A DNA stretch of 64,000 nucleotides from Sclerotinia nivalis (Eukaryota; Ascomycota; Leotiomycetes; Helotiales; Sclerotiniaceae), in the NCBI GenBank assembly GCA_029531795.1, contig JAPEIS010000008.1, forward strand, positions 1,612,001-1,676,000, given 5' to 3'. The notes below the pieces were generated by a model. It saw only the letters and a program-made list of their open reading frames with translations. It was not told the origin of the DNA and searched no databases. This document shows, one piece after another, positions 22,477-35,191 of this stretch. A program made the translations under genes and the position numbers. Position 1 is the stretch's first letter, and the number at the start of each line of letters is the position of its first letter.

Positions 22477-23597
22477 TCTCCTCCCCATTTGAAAAGATCT
22501 GTCTTTAAAGAAATGACTAGGATGCTTAATACGCTTTACCCTTTTTAAAGATAACTAATTTCAGATTAGAGGTCTTTAGCAAAGAAATAAACTAGCTCAT
22601 CCCTTGTCGATCTTGTCTAATATGGCAAGGTGAAGTAGAAAATTAAAAAGGGGGCTTATTCCTCTTTCATCTTCCGAAGATTCTACAAAGTGGACGTAAG
22701 AAATGCAATTGCTTCGTTATCAATTGTACTTCTTATGGAAATGAAGCTAGCTATCTCTTAAAAGAGTATAGTAAAAGGTTGAAAAAGGATTAGTGTTGAA
22801 TTTGAATTTAGCTCCGACCATTTGTGTTAGGTAAACAATTTTTAGTATAGGTATGAATAAAATAGATCAAAACTTACTTTCATCTTGAAAATTTCCATAG
22901 AATCAGTAGGGTCTATTAGGCTCAAGTGCAGCTATTCTGATGATTTAAAGGCCACCCCAAACCGTGATAGGAAAGGTTATCAAGAAATAACTAGTTTAAT
23001 GCCTCTCTAAATACCTCTAACCAGTGACAAATAGAAAGTGTAAGCACTTTTTAACTACAAAACTCTATAGCAGCCATCTAATATACCCAAGATAGGCTTA
23101 CCAGTAGATGCTAATAGAGGTTCTTGCCCGAGCAATTTCCTTTACGCTACTAGTTTCATGAAGAGGGAGATAAGCGAAGGAAGGCAAAAACCCTCCTCTA
23201 AAGTGGATGGGAACATTCCCTGGATGAATACTCATTCATTGTTCATTCATTTTCATCACATAGAAGAACGCGGTGGATGAATGGAAGGATTGAAAGACAA
23301 GCTCGAAATGAAGTAATGAATATGTGCTCAAAGCCGGTTAATGCCATCTACGCCCAGAATATATACGACCCTCAATGTCCACAGAATTTAAGTGTTCTAC
23401 TTGGTAGCTCCGAAACTTTCGATAACTACCATGCAATTCAATGTTTGAATAGGGATGAATACCTTTTCCTACACTCCTCGCTCCGACGCCACTGTATGCA
23501 TTTATGGAGGAACACAGACTAGACCTTCCCATCCTAATACTAATGGCCCCACGATAACTCCAAGTTCGCCTATAATACGTAAGAATTCCGCAGTCCA

Positions 23598-25146
23598 TTA
23601 CTCAACCTCTGTTGCCTCAGGTGGCAGTGTAACCATAGCCTTAAGTCTCGTTCTCCTCCTCGGGGGTGTCTTTGGTGGTACTTTTTTCTGCAAATTACTT
23701 GCTCTAACCGTCGGTGGAAGTGGAGGCAGCGCACGTTTCTTCCTCTGAAGTTCGTCTGAGGTTGCCATCACAGGCGCATCATGATCGTGTGCGGCGCTTT
23801 CACTTTCCGCTTTGCGACTTGGTGTTTGGACACCAGGTTTTTCTGTGACAGCAGCTACATCTGAAACACTTACCGAGCTTCCAGTTTGTGACGGCGAAAG
23901 ACTCATACCGAGGAGTTTCCGCGCTACTTCGCCTTCGCTGATGTCATCATCTCGGAGCCAGGGAACTTTGGCTACTCGCTCGACGAGTCGTATCGTGGTT
24001 TCGTCTGCTGGCTCCCAATGTGCATTGCCTGATCCACCGAGGATGCTTAGAACTTTTACTACTTCATCTTTCTTGTAGTGTGGTGGTTGTTGTAATTGTG
24101 TATGTGCAAGTAATGGGTAGAGGACTCGAAGATATGTGTGACGAAGAGAGACAAACTCATTAGGGAGATCGAGAAGGTTACGAATTATAACATCTAAGAG
24201 GACGCGGAGATCATTAGTGTAGAAGTATTCGTAGGTAGCCTTTGTAGTAAACAATAAGTATAAAAGCTTGAGTATCAGAAGTTGTAGAGAAGTTTCAGTT
24301 TCGCGGTTGAGTAGAAGAATAATATTCTCCCCGAATGTCATATATGATGACCCTTTGTGGCTGAGAATTTTAACAACTCGATTTGTTAGAGAATGTGAAG
24401 GATCCGATGTTGATGTAGAAGCAACCATATATTGTTCATTCAAGACTAGCTAGAGAAGCTGTTAGCAGTTGGCGCATAAAACCTTCAGCAGGGACTTACC
24501 AAAACCCGAATGACAGGGTAATGATAAGGATCATCAACATCATCTGATAGCTCTTCAATGATTTGAAAGAGACATGCGACAAAGTCATCATCTACCTGAC
24601 CTAAGTCTTCGAAACTGATTCTTTGCATCCTCGACATCTCGTACAAAAGTTCCAATAGTAGTCTATGCAAAGTTGGATCTTCTCTGTTCCCTTTCTTAAC
24701 CAATTCCAACAACCTTGGGAAACATCCCTCCTTATTCATCATCTCGAAAGTTGCTTCATTCTGGCGTCCATCGAATAGTAGAAAGCTCGCTATCACATGC
24801 AGGGTAGCCGGTACGTCCTCCTGCATAAGACTATAGACAATCTGCGTCCTCACGTAGTCCTTATTCGCCGCGAACAGTTCGCTCTGCATTAACTTGTGCA
24901 AACATTTTGCGACCTCGAACTCTGATTGCAGATATTCCTCTTTAAAGTTGGTTGTGAATTGTAGGTAGGATCGCAATGCATTATCAATTAATTGATGTGA
25001 GGCACATTTCGCAGAAACGATGTCATCGATTTCTAGAAGCAATTTTCAGTACCCAAGTGACACAAGTCTCAAGTGACCTATATATACATACCATCCCAGA
25101 ATTGCTGTTCATTATCTAAAGTGTATGCGACCTCGAATCCATCCAT
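23598..25146 (-). CDS. ldb17: LDB17/SPIN90 (Dip1) family actin regulator
   Basis: Family members activate Arp2/3 complex for linear actin seeds at endocytic sites. Three exons: 25146-25092, 25032-24500 and 24449-23598, with introns of 59 and 50 nt in phase; about 479 residues. The central all-helical leucine-rich domain is clear: [44 protein letters not shown] and [13 protein letters not shown], at about residues 220-300. The C-terminus is a low-complexity tail with PPLPP and PPKTPPRR, candidate SH3-binding sites. The start ATG at 25146 begins [19 protein letters not shown], which matches the family's beginning. It shares strand with the downstream co-chaperone; no functional link is implied. 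Confidence 0.88.
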
Positions 25147-25725
25147 ATTGGTTGGCCGAAACCGAAAGGGAGATTGTAGAGGGTATTTATGCTATCGTAA
25201 GAGCATCCCGAAGTTCTTATGTGCAAAATATTAATATAGTCGAGGAATAGAATGGGCCGTACAATCAAGACAAGTCGTAAATTAAGTCCCAGTTTGTCGC
25301 GATCAACACAGACAATGAACACTTGTTGCACGGTCTGTAGAAAGTTGGTGCTCGAGTACTTTTATGAAGTTTGTGGTGACCCGCAACCAAAGTCAATGCC
25401 ATGCCAATGCACTCGGGATTCAAAAAGTAGCGCACCGGTATTCAACAAGGCTGATGAAGAAGCCTTGTCATGATTCACCAAAATTAATTGTTTGTTTACT
25501 CCGTACCATTTCATTACAGTCACATATTACGTAAAATTCACTCCTCATTTTTTGGTTGATCTTTCCAGATAGTGATTTTTTTGAAGGAAAAAAGAATCTC
25601 TTGAACGCTATTACATGCATGGCACATCTTTCGAGCCATGTTGTGTATAATTTACAGATATACTGAATGGTTGAATCATTGTCAACTTGAAAAGCCTAAC
25701 TAACACCTGAAATCCGACTATCTTC
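25147..25725. other. Intergenic between ldb17 and the DnaJ-TPR gene
   Basis: Holds the ldb17 promoter and the 3' flank of the co-chaperone gene. The 73-codon open frame at 25252-25473 has no recognisable family. Confidence 0.5.
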
Positions 25726-27367
25726 TTAACCGAAATTGAACCCCCCTGGACCAAACTTGAAGTTGAACTGTTGACCTCCACCATGATGATGTCCACCGCT
25801 ATGTTGGAAAGGAAATCCACCACCACCGAACGGGTTACCTCCTTGGAACGGATGACCTCGTTGTTGCTCGTGATCATTCGGATCATCTCCTTGATCGAAG
25901 CGAGCCTTTAATTCAGTATCACTCAGTACTTCATATGCTTCGTTAATGGCTGCCATCTTCTTTTCGGCCTCTTCCTTGCTAACTCCTTGCTTGTGGACCT
26001 TGTCGGGGTGATTTAGCTTTACCATTCTTCTGTATGCCGACTTGATTTGAAGCTCATCCGCATCCTTGGATACCCCTAGAACCTTGTAATAGTCTTTTGT
26101 TTTGCTTCGCTTTAACTCTACTTGAGCTTTTTGTAAGAGCCCTCCAATCTGCTGTGCATCAGGGTGATGTTCATTTGCTGTATTGAGGGTGGATATTGCA
26201 GCTTCGTAGTTCTCCGCTTCCATGTGTTTCTGGGCTTTGTGAAGAAGCCCATATAGAGAGTTTTCGTTGAGTGAAAGAGCTTCGTCACAGTATGTAGTAG
26301 CTTTCTTCATATTCTTGGTCTGTGTTGTGTTAGTTACAAAGGAATTGTCGCTAGTGCTCTAAACATACCTCGTGGTAAGCCTGGCAAACCATTTCCACAA
26401 CTTGAGTTACAAGGTGATTTGGCGCATGCTCCGGGATTATGCCAGACTCTCGGAACTCCCTGAGATCATCCTTAATCTCTTGAACCAGCCCAACGTCCTC
26501 CCCAGATGGGACGAGAAGTTTCACTCCACTCGAATATTGATGCTTTTCAAAATACTTCCGAGCCTGGGCCAAGCTTTTGTCGATAGTCTTCTCTCTTCTG
26601 TACAACTTCTTACAGCTCTTTGAATCTGGGTCTGAATGTAAACATTTCCTCAACTGGTCCATACCCTGTTCCAATTCCCCCAAGTTGTAAAAATTGATCG
26701 TAGAAATCCGGAGATGAGGATCCGTAAGTCCTGGCTGCATTTGTAGAACATGCTTAAGATCACTCATTCCTTCTTGAACTTCCCCGCGCTCAAATCGACA
26801 ATGGGCCCTGGTTTTGCGAAGTGATACCACTTTGGACGCAACCATAATTGCAGCTCCAGCCTGTGTCACACATTCTTCCCAATTCTGGCTCTTCTCTGCA
26901 TCCATTGTCAAACTAGCTGCACCTTGGGCCTCAATTAAATTTGCGAGTTCTTCTTCTGCTCCCTGAGATGCGCCCAAGGCGAGGTAATCTTGCTTTGCGC
27001 TTTCCCAATCGCCATTCTTTGCCCTGATTTTCGCGCGTTGTGATAGTGCCGGCTCATGGCCTGGTTTGATTGTCAAAACCTTATCAAAGTCTTGGGCAGC
27101 CTGGGCCATTCGACCGAGGGACAGGTAGGCAGCTCCGCGACGGAAATGACTTAAATAGTTCGATGGATCACGGGCGATCGCAATATCGTAATAAGTTAAA
27201 GCATCGTTTGTTTCGCCCTTTGCCAAATGCGCATTGGCAGATGCCAGTAAAGATGAGATTGGTGTATCCGTTGGGATGTCGTTCGCAGAAAGAGCAGAAA
27301 CCAATGAGTTTGAGGATAAGAGAGTTGCGGCGAAAGCAAGGACCGACAACTTTACTTTCACAATCAT
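25726..27367 (-). CDS. ER DnaJ-TPR co-chaperone (DNAJC3/P58IPK-like)
   Basis: An ER-lumenal Hsp40 that hands unfolded clients to BiP. Two exons, 27367-26369 and 26319-25726, with a 49-nt intron; 530 residues. A signal peptide (VKLSVLAFAATLL, ending around VSALS) is followed by tandem TPRs from about residue 35 to 400. Next is a J domain (DYYKVLGVSKDADELQIKSAYRR) with the HPD motif (LNHPDKV), then a Gly/Phe/His-rich tail. The TPR-then-J order with a signal peptide is diagnostic of the P58IPK type. No HDEL-like retention signal ends the protein. The start is divergent from the HAUS1-like gene over 679 bp. Confidence 0.93.
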
Positions 27368-28046
27368 ATTGACCGGATGGGTTAAGGTTAACGTCTATGA
27401 CGAATCTAAGTAGAGAGGGTTTAAAGCATGGAATAAAGAGTCAGAAAATAAGAAAAATAAAGTGAGTGATGATGGTCTTTAAGAAGGGTCAACAACAATA
27501 TGAACAAATTAATTTACACGTGGAAGATGTTCGAGATATCGGCAGTATTATCTGGCCTTTCGACTCAATTCGGGGGGACCTCAATCCTTTGAGAGGTTGT
27601 AAACTGGAGCCGATGTGGCGCTTTGCATGATCTTTGCATCTAATTATATAGAGCCTTGTTCTACATTAGGTCTAATTGGGTCATATATCCGAACATCCCT
27701 GCTTAGCGGACATCAGCCTCGTCTACAGAGTGAGTACCTTGTTGTCAATGTTTACTCCATACTTTTCACAAAAATAATATATCTTCATCTCAACACTCAA
27801 GTTTGGCAAAACGCCCCGAGCTTTCTTCGCCTGAAATCTCTTCCAAAATCCCCGGGAACGTTTTTTTTTGAGCTCGTGGGATCTCTTTCTTTCCAAATAT
27901 ACAATAAAAAATCTACTTTTTCCGAAAGCCCCAAATTCGATTTTCCCTGCAGATGTGCAACAAAACCTTTTGAGAGTTTCGATATTCTTCCTCACCAGAA
28001 TTCACATTTCTACTTTGTATCTGCGAATTGATCTTCAGTAATAAGC
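27368..28046. promoter_or_regulatory. Divergent promoter of DnaJ-TPR and haus1-like genes
   Basis: These 679 bp separate two start codons. ACACGTGG at 27516-27523 carries an ACGTG core, about 150 bp from the co-chaperone start. T-rich runs lie toward 27870. No other element is assigned. Confidence 0.4.
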
Positions 28047-28940
28047 ATGTCCCATCTCTCGCCCGAAACAATATTCTCCCCCACAGTTGCCCGCCAGCAA
28101 CTCGCAGCTGCCAAAGATTGGTCATATATTGACAACTGGCTCTCGATCAAATTCGCCAATCAGGCCATCCCATCCTTCGAACGAAATCCTTCTACGCTCA
28201 AAGCGCTCCTCTCTCTCGCCTCAATTAACGAAACTGCAGATGAGGAACAGGAACTCTTAGTTCGATCTCGGGAAAAAGCTCTTACCGCCATACAAACCTC
28301 CCTTGAAAACGACCCCAATGCCGAGATTTTACATACCCTCGAGGATTCCCTTACCCCCGAAGGTCAAACCTCTCTCGAGACCCTCGCATCCTTATCGACG
28401 ACCCTCAACCTATCCACACCCTCCCCCGAACTCATCGGCCGCAAACTCCTCTCCTTACAAACAACATCCTACACACTTTCTCAAGCCAGCTCCCGCGTAG
28501 CTACCCTCCAGCGCTCTCTCACCACCGAACTGACCAACCTAAGTACCCTCATCGCCTCTCTCCAATCCCCCTCTTATCAAGCCCCCACCGACCTCCCCAA
28601 ACAAACGGTTGACCTCCAACGCAAAGCAAAAATCCTCACCAGCAAACTCCCGGAAATCCGCGAGCGCATAGCTGCCCTATCATCTTCATCCAACACATCT
28701 ACGCCGAAAATAACAGTTGAGACTATCAAAGCCGAAGAAGAGAAATTTAAAGAGTGGTTAAAGAGAGTCAAGGATTTGGAGACCCAGGTCAAGGCATTCC
28801 ATGGTTTACCACAAGATATTGATTTGGCAAGACTGGAACTGGAGAGTTTGAGAATGGAGTTGGGGGACTTTACAAGGGAAAGAGACGGGTTATTTGAGGG
28901 ACTAGTGGAGAGAGAAAGTCCCAAAAAGAGGGGACGATAG
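28047..28940 (+). CDS. HAUS1-like augmin complex subunit
   Basis: Augmin recruits gamma-tubulin to existing microtubules for branching nucleation. Single exon, 297 residues. The N-terminal globular part has W-L-x-x-x-F..IP-x-F-x-x-NP-x-T (WLSIKFANQAIPSFERNP), the pattern seen at the start of HAUS1. The remainder is predicted coiled coil with heptad-like leucines (SLQTTSYTLSQ and LQRKAKILTSKLPEI regions). It ends with an acidic/basic helix and KKRGR. Length and layout fit HAUS1 (human is 278). Assignment rests on the N-terminal pattern plus coiled-coil content, so it is good but not certain. Confidence 0.75.
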   Translation: MSHLSPETIFSPTVARQQLAAAKDWSYIDNWLSIKFANQAIPSFERNPSTLKALLSLASINETADEEQELLVRSREKALTAIQTSLENDPNAEILHTLEDSLTPEGQTSLETLASLSTTLNLSTPSPELIGRKLLSLQTTSYTLSQASSRVATLQRSLTTELTNLSTLIASLQSPSYQAPTDLPKQTVDLQRKAKILTSKLPEIRERIAALSSSSNTSTPKITVETIKAEEEKFKEWLKRVKDLETQVKAFHGLPQDIDLARLELESLRMELGDFTRERDGLFEGLVERESPKKRGR

Positions 28941-29551
28941 TATGGTAGGTAGCCATTTGAAATTATTTACGGTTGGAAGCGAATGCACTACACTCATGAA
29001 GCTGTCTCAATGAAGGTCGAGAATAGGTCAATTGCATTTAATGCATCTCGTTATATTATCTCCCATCTTGACAATCGACATACCCAGAAATATGCCATTT
29101 GCTTCAAAAATACTACCCCAAGAAAAAAATTCATGTAAAGCTCATCTTTTGCGAGAATCGACTATATATACAAAACCCTTCGCACCGTGTCGCTTCCTTC
29201 ATATCACTCAAATGCTGACCAATCATATAAACCGTAAATAGACCGGTCGATTCATTCAAGAATCCCCTTGTAAATCCCTCGCACATGCACCGATGCACCA
29301 AAAAGAAACGATACAAACAAAAGAGATGGTATCAAATACAGCACTTTTCTCCAACAGCCAGTCTATCACCCGCAAAATCGTGACGCTTGCTTTATAAAAA
29401 GGTTTCAAATCATGCAAATATAGAAGTTGACGACGTATAGATAGATTAGCACGGCCTAATCCGATTAATATTGATTGAGATCCTCAAGATGATAAGTATC
29501 TTGAGATGTAGTTTGTAAAGGCTAGGTGTTGTGAAAATGCCGTTTGTCTAA
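28941..29551. other. Intergenic between convergent haus1-like and bck1
   Basis: 3' flanks only; AT-rich, no gene seen. Confidence 0.5.
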
Positions 29552-32500
29552 TTAATATGTGCCGCGAATCTTAGCGTAAAGTTCTGTGTCCAGAAAGTTG
29601 TAGTTAGTGTCCAGTTCACAGAAGGGATGCTGGGTAAGGAGGGTCTCGGCTGTCGGACGTTCGCTGGGAATACTATATAATAGCGTCAGTAAAAAGGTAG
29701 ATTATTGGGCAGGAGTAGACACATACATAGTCCAACAGTCCATCATGAAACCTAAAGCCCCGGGGCTGATGGCCTGAGCAACATCATCCGGAATCGGCGG
29801 CGCCTCACTTAAACTTCCAAGTTTGTAGATAGCGCCTACAGTTTCCTCCTTGGCCCAAGGTCGTTTCCCACCCAACATTTCTAGGACAACGCAGCCAAGT
29901 GACCAAATATCGACCTTTGCCGAATATCCCTCGCCTTGTGATCGAACGACTTCAGGAGCCATCCAGAACACGGATCCCTGCATGTTATTGGACGCATCAT
30001 TACCATAGATGTTGTCTGACTTCTTTGAAATACCAAAATCAGAAATTTTGCACGTTCCATCCACATCGAGTAAGATGTTATCGGCTTTGAGATCGCGATG
30101 AAGGATACCTTCCCGATGAAGATATGCTAATCCATCTAAAGTTTGGCGAGTTAACGAGCTGACCACGGTTTCTTCGAATTTGCCATGCTTTCGAAGACAA
30201 CCTCCTACACTACCACCAGAAATATACTCCAAAAAGATACTGATGGACATCTCGCCTCTCTCGCAACCAAGATATTGCACAATATTAGCATGATCAAGAT
30301 GTTGCATAGTATCAATTTCTTGATCTAGTGCAGCTACCATCTCACGAATCTTTTCTTTGTCATTTCCAGCAGCTTTAGGATTGACTTCAACCTGCTTGAC
30401 TGCCAAAAACTCTCCAGTTGTAGCATTCATACCTAGGTAAACACGACCATATGTACCCTTTCCAATAAGCTGACCTTTGAACCACCGAAAGGTAGCTTGT
30501 CGTTTAGGTATTGTGTCTTGTGGGATCTGAGGAATGAGTAGGCTACCACGCTGCGGTTTGATTTGCACAATGTTAGCACCAAACATCTTGGTACTTTTTC
30601 GGCGCTGGATCGTGCTTGAAGTCTTGTCGCCTTTTTCAGGGGCAACCGTAGCTGAGGTATAACGTTTATTTGCTTCGTGCGCTCCTCTTGCCACTTCACG
30701 GATTGACTTCATTCGGCCTAAACCACCAGGGCGTCGAATACTGCGTTGTGCAACACCCTGCGTTGAGCCCGGTCTTTCAAGTGCCTTTAGGGTCGATTCG
30801 TCTGACCCGAGAGTGTCTCCATCACCGTAAATGCTTGTTCCAGGAGTAGAAAGCATAGAAGATCCAGTGATTGACAATGAAGACATGGAAGGTGTTGTAG
30901 CTGTAGCTGACTCCACTGTATCTTGTTCTGCGATAGGAGAAACTGGTGGGGAACCACCGACACCCTCGTCCATTATCGGTTGATCCACATTGAGATTAGG
31001 GAAAAAGTCCTCGAGATTCTTAAGGATATTCTCCTCAGGAGGTCTGGGAGCCCAGGTATCGGTTCGCGCAAAAGATCGTCTACGGAGTACTTTTGCCTGT
31101 TTCTCCTCTTCAGTTTCTTCAACGGTCCGCTCACTTTCGTCTCTGCGTTGATTCTCAAAACCAGGAAGTTTTGCAAGACTTGATGAGGATGAGCTATCCT
31201 GTTGAGGTGAGCCCCATGATACAGAAAGGCCCTTCTTGGATCTTGCGGTCTTGACAGTCAAACTTGGTCGCTTGGAGATGCCGGAAGAATTATCTCCACT
31301 GCCGCTCTCTTTGGCTTTCTGCGTCTTTTGTATTGGTATGCTAAATAGACCGGAGTCGGAGTCGGAGTCGGAGTCTTCTTGCTCTACTTGTTGGGGAGGT
31401 TTATCAAAAAGAACCCTTGCCTCGGTGAAATCAAGGTTGGGACCATAAGATTTCCGATTTCCAGGCACTGTGAGTTCAGATATATGAGCACTGTTTGGAC
31501 TAATATCACGAGAAGTTCCTCTTCGAATTTCTTCCTCCTTCATTCTGGCTATTGCAGCAGTACTAGGATCTGTCAAGGATATAGCAATGCTCGCCGATAA
31601 GCTTTCTTCCTCCCCAGCATAATCAGGGATAATGAATGGTGTATCACCTTTGCCCCAGGTAATGCTGCCTGGAGTGCCACTCGATTTAGGGCTGCTCCTA
31701 CCAGATCCACTGTTCCCGTGATCGACCATCGACATAGCATTTTTGCCATGATTCTCCGAGCCGTCGATCGTAGGCGACTTTTTGGCTGGGGTCACAGTGC
31801 TTGTTGGATAGCCTAGTGTTGAAAACCCCTTGCCCATAACGAAGAGAGCAGCGCCGATATCTCCTGGAGTTATAGGTGAAGCTGGAACTGGCTTCCGTTT
31901 AGTGCCAGATCCTTCCAAAGAGTCACCTCCGGATAAATGTTTGCCTTCGCTATCGACACTGCTATACGGTAAAAGAACTTGCTGGCCAGTTTTCTTGCTC
32001 AAAGAATTGGCTTTAATCAAGGTAGCTGACTCTCCCGGGACTGGTGGGGCCTTTCTTTGGGGGAAAAGAATATCCGGCTTTTTATCCTCGAAAGGCGAGA
32101 GTCGCGGTTGGTCAAAATCAACATTGCGACCAACAATGCCCACAGGACCATCCGCGGAGGTTGGTGTTCCTTTGCTCGCCTTCTTTTTGGCCAGGTATTC
32201 TTTCTGCCTTCGGTCCATTTCGGCTTTGTGTTCTGCTGATGCCATTGCTATAAATGCTTGTTTATCAGCTTCCGGTATCTCTCTCCCCCCAAGGTGTGAC
32301 GCTCTGTACGCCATTAGACGCTCTCTTAGTGCGTCTGGTGCTTCGGTTATGGGCACAGATTGGTCTTTTTGTGGTGCACTTCCGCCTTTGATAGTGTTCT
32401 GCCGTGAAGTAGGCGGGGACGAGCTGGATCGTCTTCTATTTCCATTGAGCTGCGCATAGGCTTCTTCATCGAGAGGCGCCGTTGGTGGTAGACTAGGAGA

Positions 32501-35191
32501 AAGTCTACCCCCTTCGGTAGTAAAGTTCACACCAGGACCGGCGGATTGTGAGGCAGGAAGTGATATTGCGGAATTCGCCGGGCCCCTAACAAAAAATTTG
32601 AGGTTACCAGACTGATCAGCTTTGGTCTTTTTGCAAAGCAGAAGTTTATGGTCATCTAGCGCTTCTTCATGCTCCATTTTACCTAGCTCAGTGAGATAAA
32701 TTTGTGTATATTCTGAGTCATGAATGCCTAAGTTCGAGCAAATAGTAGCCTTGAGATCCTGCGCGTTGTCAATTTCCGTGAGATCGCACAAGCGGAAGTT
32801 CCAGCCGTCTGTAGTTGCTAGTACATAGCTTCTTCCTGTCGCTCGTACGCCCCGATAACCGGCTTTGTGAGCAAATTTATCATACTCTGACGCCGAAAAT
32901 GTGGACAAAGGTCGGTCCAGAGAAGTTTCGCTAGAGTTGCTAATCTTACCATTGCCCAAGAAAGGTGCAGCTTTAAAGCCAAGGGATGGGCTAGTGGGAG
33001 AATCAAGATTCTGGTCTTCTGGTGATGGAGCAAACCCGTCTTCTTTTCCTCGTCGCTTCCTCCAGTGACTAAGGAACCCTTTCGATTCTTTTGCGGAACT
33101 GGGTTGTTCTGAGCTTGCGGAACGCTCGCCATCCATGGGAGAAGGGCGCGACACATCGACACCATGTCTTCGACTATCTTGGTTTCTTACAAGGTTGAAT
33201 TCGCCTACGGCTCCCCCCATTCCACCTCTGAGTGCTTGGCTAGCACCCGATGGTACTCCAGATCCGTAAATTGCTTGACTAGAAGAAATAGAATCGGTAC
33301 TGTTGCTTGATCGATGGCTAAAAACGGCGCTGCGAGGTGAGGCCGATAAATTTTGCCCAACCGGCGTGTGAAGCGTTGCATATGTCCCAGCAGGACTACC
33401 GCTCTTTGGGCTTCCATCTAAACGAAGAGGCTGCGGCTTGAAAGTGCCTTCGTTGACTTCATTACTGGCGCTCGGGCTATGCCGCCGGGTGCCTTCATTA
33501 TCAATGTTCTTCAAAACACTTCGATGAGCATTTCGGCCATTATTGAAATCGTTTTCTTCTGCAGTATTAATATTGCTCAAAATAGGCATAGTGGTACTTC
33601 TTCCCGAAAGCCTTCTCGTTCCTAAAACTTGTCCAGCACTTGTAAACATCTGTTTTCCCGGGCTATTATCATCGCCGTTGGCTGTGTTCGGTGTAGATAA
33701 AGAGACTCCATTTCCGCGGCTAAGATGGAGCGAGTTATCCATAGTGCCCTCCGTACTGGCACTTGCAATAAGATTGGTTGCAGATGATTGCCGTCGAATT
33801 TGCGACGACTTAGTGCCTTCTATACTTTTCCCAGTTACAATAGCCTTGATCAAACGCCGCATTCTTTTCCCCTCTTCGCGCTCCCTAGCTTGATCCCAGC
33901 CAGTTCCACTACTCGAGCACTCCTTTGCCAGCCGTGGATATACTTGCTGATGCATCATCCCGAAATTACCTCTACCACCATGAACACTGCCTAGTTCGAG
34001 AAACACGGAGCCATATATATTCAACGCTTTAAAAGTTTCTTGCCAATCATTCGAAAAGTGATTGTTGGCCAGCCACAACAAAACGCGATTCATGGACCAT
34101 TGGGAACCCGCGTCGTTCGGTGAGATTGGTGCGTTCGCATTATTACCGGCCGCATGTTGGTGTGAATTGTTTGACGTTGCTGTCAAGCCTCTATTGGTGG
34201 CCGAAGACAATTGTGGATTCATTAAGGTTGCTGTAGGGGGGCCTGGAGAATCATATTCCGGGAGATGGATATTATTAAACCGGTGGGGTGTCTGCGACGG
34301 ATATGATCGATCCTTATAATAACTACTATCATCTAATGGTGTTCCCCTTGAGCTATCCGAGACGGCAGAAAAGTCTGCACTATCCTTAAAGCTCTCCTGA
34401 CTACTCCATCCCAAAGCAGGTATCCCAACACCAGGTCCAAATGACTCTCCGCGTGGTATATATGTTGCTGACATCTGCTCACTATTCGATTGAGGCTGGC
34501 CTACCGATAACACCGCAGGTTGATGGTGCTGACCGGGATTGTAGGCATGGTATTGGCTTGTGCCTGGGGGATTTGCTGGCGGCCCAGGGTATGATCTATT
34601 GTTATTGACTAGCCAAGTTTGCTGTGATTGCTGCCAGCTAGTTGTGGGTAGAGGTGGTGGACCAGGTAGATGTGGAGGAGGTAGATGTGGAGGATTCCGA
34701 GGCGGTGGTGGAGGTAGATTGTTCACGTTCAGCTGGTTCACATGCGGTTGAGATGGGGGGGACATGGGATGTGGAGGTGGAGGTGGAATTGGGACCCCAT
34801 ATTGCCTTTGGTCGCCGCTCGACGGGTATCTTCCTGGTTGATACATTGAAGGATCTGGGCCGGATTGCGTAGAATGTTGAGAGTAAGTGGCAGGCGAATA
34901 GACAGTAGGGGGTGCTAGATTGGTCGCTGCAGAATGAGCTCTGGGTCGCGAGGGTGAGCTTGACGCAACAATTGTAGGATACGATGAACCTGATCCGTAG
35001 GCCGTAGGTATAAGAAGACTTGCAGAACTACTCACTGCGTAAGTTGGAACGTTGTTGAGAAGTAAAAGACTTTCAGGGACTGTAAGCTCCGCTTTCGAGG
35101 GTTTCTTTCGAGGTGAGGCCTGCACAGCGCGACTTGATTCTAAAAGGCTTGTATTTGATCTTGTAGAAGAGCTTCGAGGGCGCTGGTTCAT
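29552..35191 (-). CDS. bck1: MAPKKK BCK1 of the cell-wall-integrity pathway
   Basis: A Ser/Thr kinase that relays PKC signals to the MKK-SLT2 MAPK module. Two exons: 35191-29727 and 29672-29552, with a 54-nt intron; about 1861 residues. The start ATG begins MNQRPRSSSTRS. In order: a Pro-rich disordered N-terminus (PPPPPPHP type runs), a SAM-like domain at about 360-450 (WSMNRVLLWLANNHF), and a Ras-associating-like domain at about 790-870. Long Ser-rich linkers follow, then the kinase domain from about 1567: glycine loop GKGTYGRVY, VAIK-type AVKQVEV, catalytic loop HRDLKADN, DFG and APE (MAPEVV). The short last exon supplies the end PSERPTAETLL and LDTELYAKIRGTY. All catalytic residues are present. 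Confidence 0.96.

Larger units (their letters stand above)
22153..23019. mobile_element. TA-flanked terminal-inverted-repeat element (mariner-like, non-autonomous)
   Basis: The 18 bases at 22153-22170 recur as an exact inverted repeat at 23002-23019. Similarity continues inward for about 30 bases in all (CACTAGCTA against AACTAGTTA). Both ends carry TA, as in Tc1/mariner-type insertions. No transposase frame is visible inside. Without the nested element at 22185-22476 it would be about 575 bp. A third, direct copy of the terminal sequence sits at 22567-22597. Confidence 0.65.
21732..23597. other. Repeat-rich intergenic region, 1.9 kb
   Basis: Contains the nested inverted-repeat elements described separately (22153-23019). 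The flanks are AT-rich with no recognised gene. A GTATT microsatellite lies at about 21852-21872. Confidence 0.6.
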
